A stretch of 6,390 nt of DNA from an uncultured Mailhella sp. (GTDB lineage Bacteria > Desulfobacterota > Desulfovibrionia > Desulfovibrionales > Desulfovibrionaceae): contig NZ_CAJJIC010000134.1 in assembly GCF_905187505.1 (NCBI RefSeq), positions 1 to 6,390 of the forward strand. Direction: 5' to 3'. The notes under the pieces were generated by a model. The model saw only the letters and a list, made by a program, of their open reading frames with translations, made no database searches and had not been told where the DNA came from. The position numbers and the translations under genes are program-made. This document shows, piece after piece, positions 6,207-6,390 of the stretch. Position 1 is the first letter of the stretch; each line of letters begins with the position of its first letter.

Positions 6207-6338
6207 CCCCCCTGTTTCGCCTTGCGGCTGCGCCGCGCGGCGGGGTTCGTGCGGGTGCCGGATGTCGGGCTCTGAAATGGCGGGAAAGCTGTGGGGAGTG
6301 ACGAAAAGGCCGGAAGACTCGGCAAGGCGCGTTACGGG

Positions 6339-6378
6339 CTGCAATCTCAGTGCAGGCGTGCGCCCTGCGCCCGCCTGC
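6339..6378 (+). other. Two overlapping, mutually exclusive hairpins at the element's end
   Basis: A small hairpin CTGCA-ATCTCAG-TGCAG (6339-6355) shares GCAG with the 5' arm of a longer hairpin: GCAGGCG (6352-6358) with CGCCTGC (6372-6378), plus inner GCGC (6360-6363) with GCGC (6367-6370). Both cannot form together. Both are present in the left copy, with stems identical and only the long hairpin's apical loop changed. Confidence 0.55.
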
Positions 6379-6390
6379 CGTGGCCGACCG

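Larger units (their letters stand above)
6083..6381 (+). repeat. Right copy of the structured 3'-UTR repeat element
   Basis: It begins at the first base after the radical SAM TAA and matches the reverse complement of 1-252. In order: seven 9-base units (6083-6145), GC hairpin (6151-6165), AT-centred hairpin (6182-6206), an identical 30-base GC block (6225-6254) containing GCGGC-TGC-GCCGC, TGCCGGATGTCGGGC (6256-6270), a variable spacer (6271-6292), an identical 24-base block (6293-6316), an identical 35-base block (6329-6363) and the terminal hairpin (6352-6378). Within 6309-6323 a small GCCG/CGGC stem is conserved while its loop differs by one base from the left copy. The homology reaches 6381, which pairs with window base 1, so the true outer end cannot be seen. 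No family is recognised. Confidence 0.8.

Noticed and set aside
6083..6301. Stop-codon read-through of the radical SAM gene into a Gly-Arg-Lys repeat tail
   Set aside because: The corresponding left copy is in a different frame relative to its stop and has a different unit number, so no shared coding signal exists.
5096..6325. Long minus-strand open frame opposite the radical SAM gene and through the right element
   Set aside because: Low-complexity Gly/Glu/Phe-Pro translation, antisense to a clear enzyme gene. The Phe-Pro-Ala repeats are only the translated 9-base array.

Overview
The window looks like a high-GC Desulfobacterota chromosome, most likely a member of the Desulfovibrionaceae. 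I infer this from the character of MreB (N-terminus MAKIFDMILGIFSNDLAIDL, strongly conserved body) and the mreB-mreC-mreD-mrdA order. No taxonomic search was possible. It holds two divergent transcription units.

Minus strand, 4612 to 253: a rod-shape/elongasome operon. A candidate sigma70 promoter (perfect TTGACA) lies just upstream of mreB. mreB is followed by a strong terminator-like hairpin, then mreC (TTG start with a good Shine-Dalgarno), mreD (ATGA overlap with mreC) and mrdA, which encodes penicillin-binding protein 2 and overlaps mreD by 26 bases. MreB filaments, the MreC/MreD membrane scaffold and the PBP2 transpeptidase together direct lateral cell-wall synthesis. The usual partner rodA is not inside the window.

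Plus strand, 5165 to 6082: a TIGR01212-family (YhcC/YtqA-like) radical SAM protein. The roughly 620-base divergent region before it contains the mreB promoter and a C-rich, imperfect, roughly 30-base-period tandem array (about 4871-5060) that includes a perfect 24-base direct repeat.

The most unusual content is at the two ends. Directly after the stop codon of each unit (mrdA at the left on minus, the radical SAM gene at the right on plus) lies a copy of the same element, about 250-300 bases long. In each copy a 9-base tandem array (consensus SGCAGGAAA; 3 units left, 7 units right) abuts the TAA stop. It is followed by a GC hairpin, an AT-centred hairpin, several near-identical blocks and a long terminal hairpin. 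Between the copies, changes fall in loops or are compensated in stems, which suggests a structured 3'-UTR RNA or DNA element. The copies form a large inverted repeat around a segment of about 5.8 kb. I do not recognise the element; it is the best candidate here for something undescribed.
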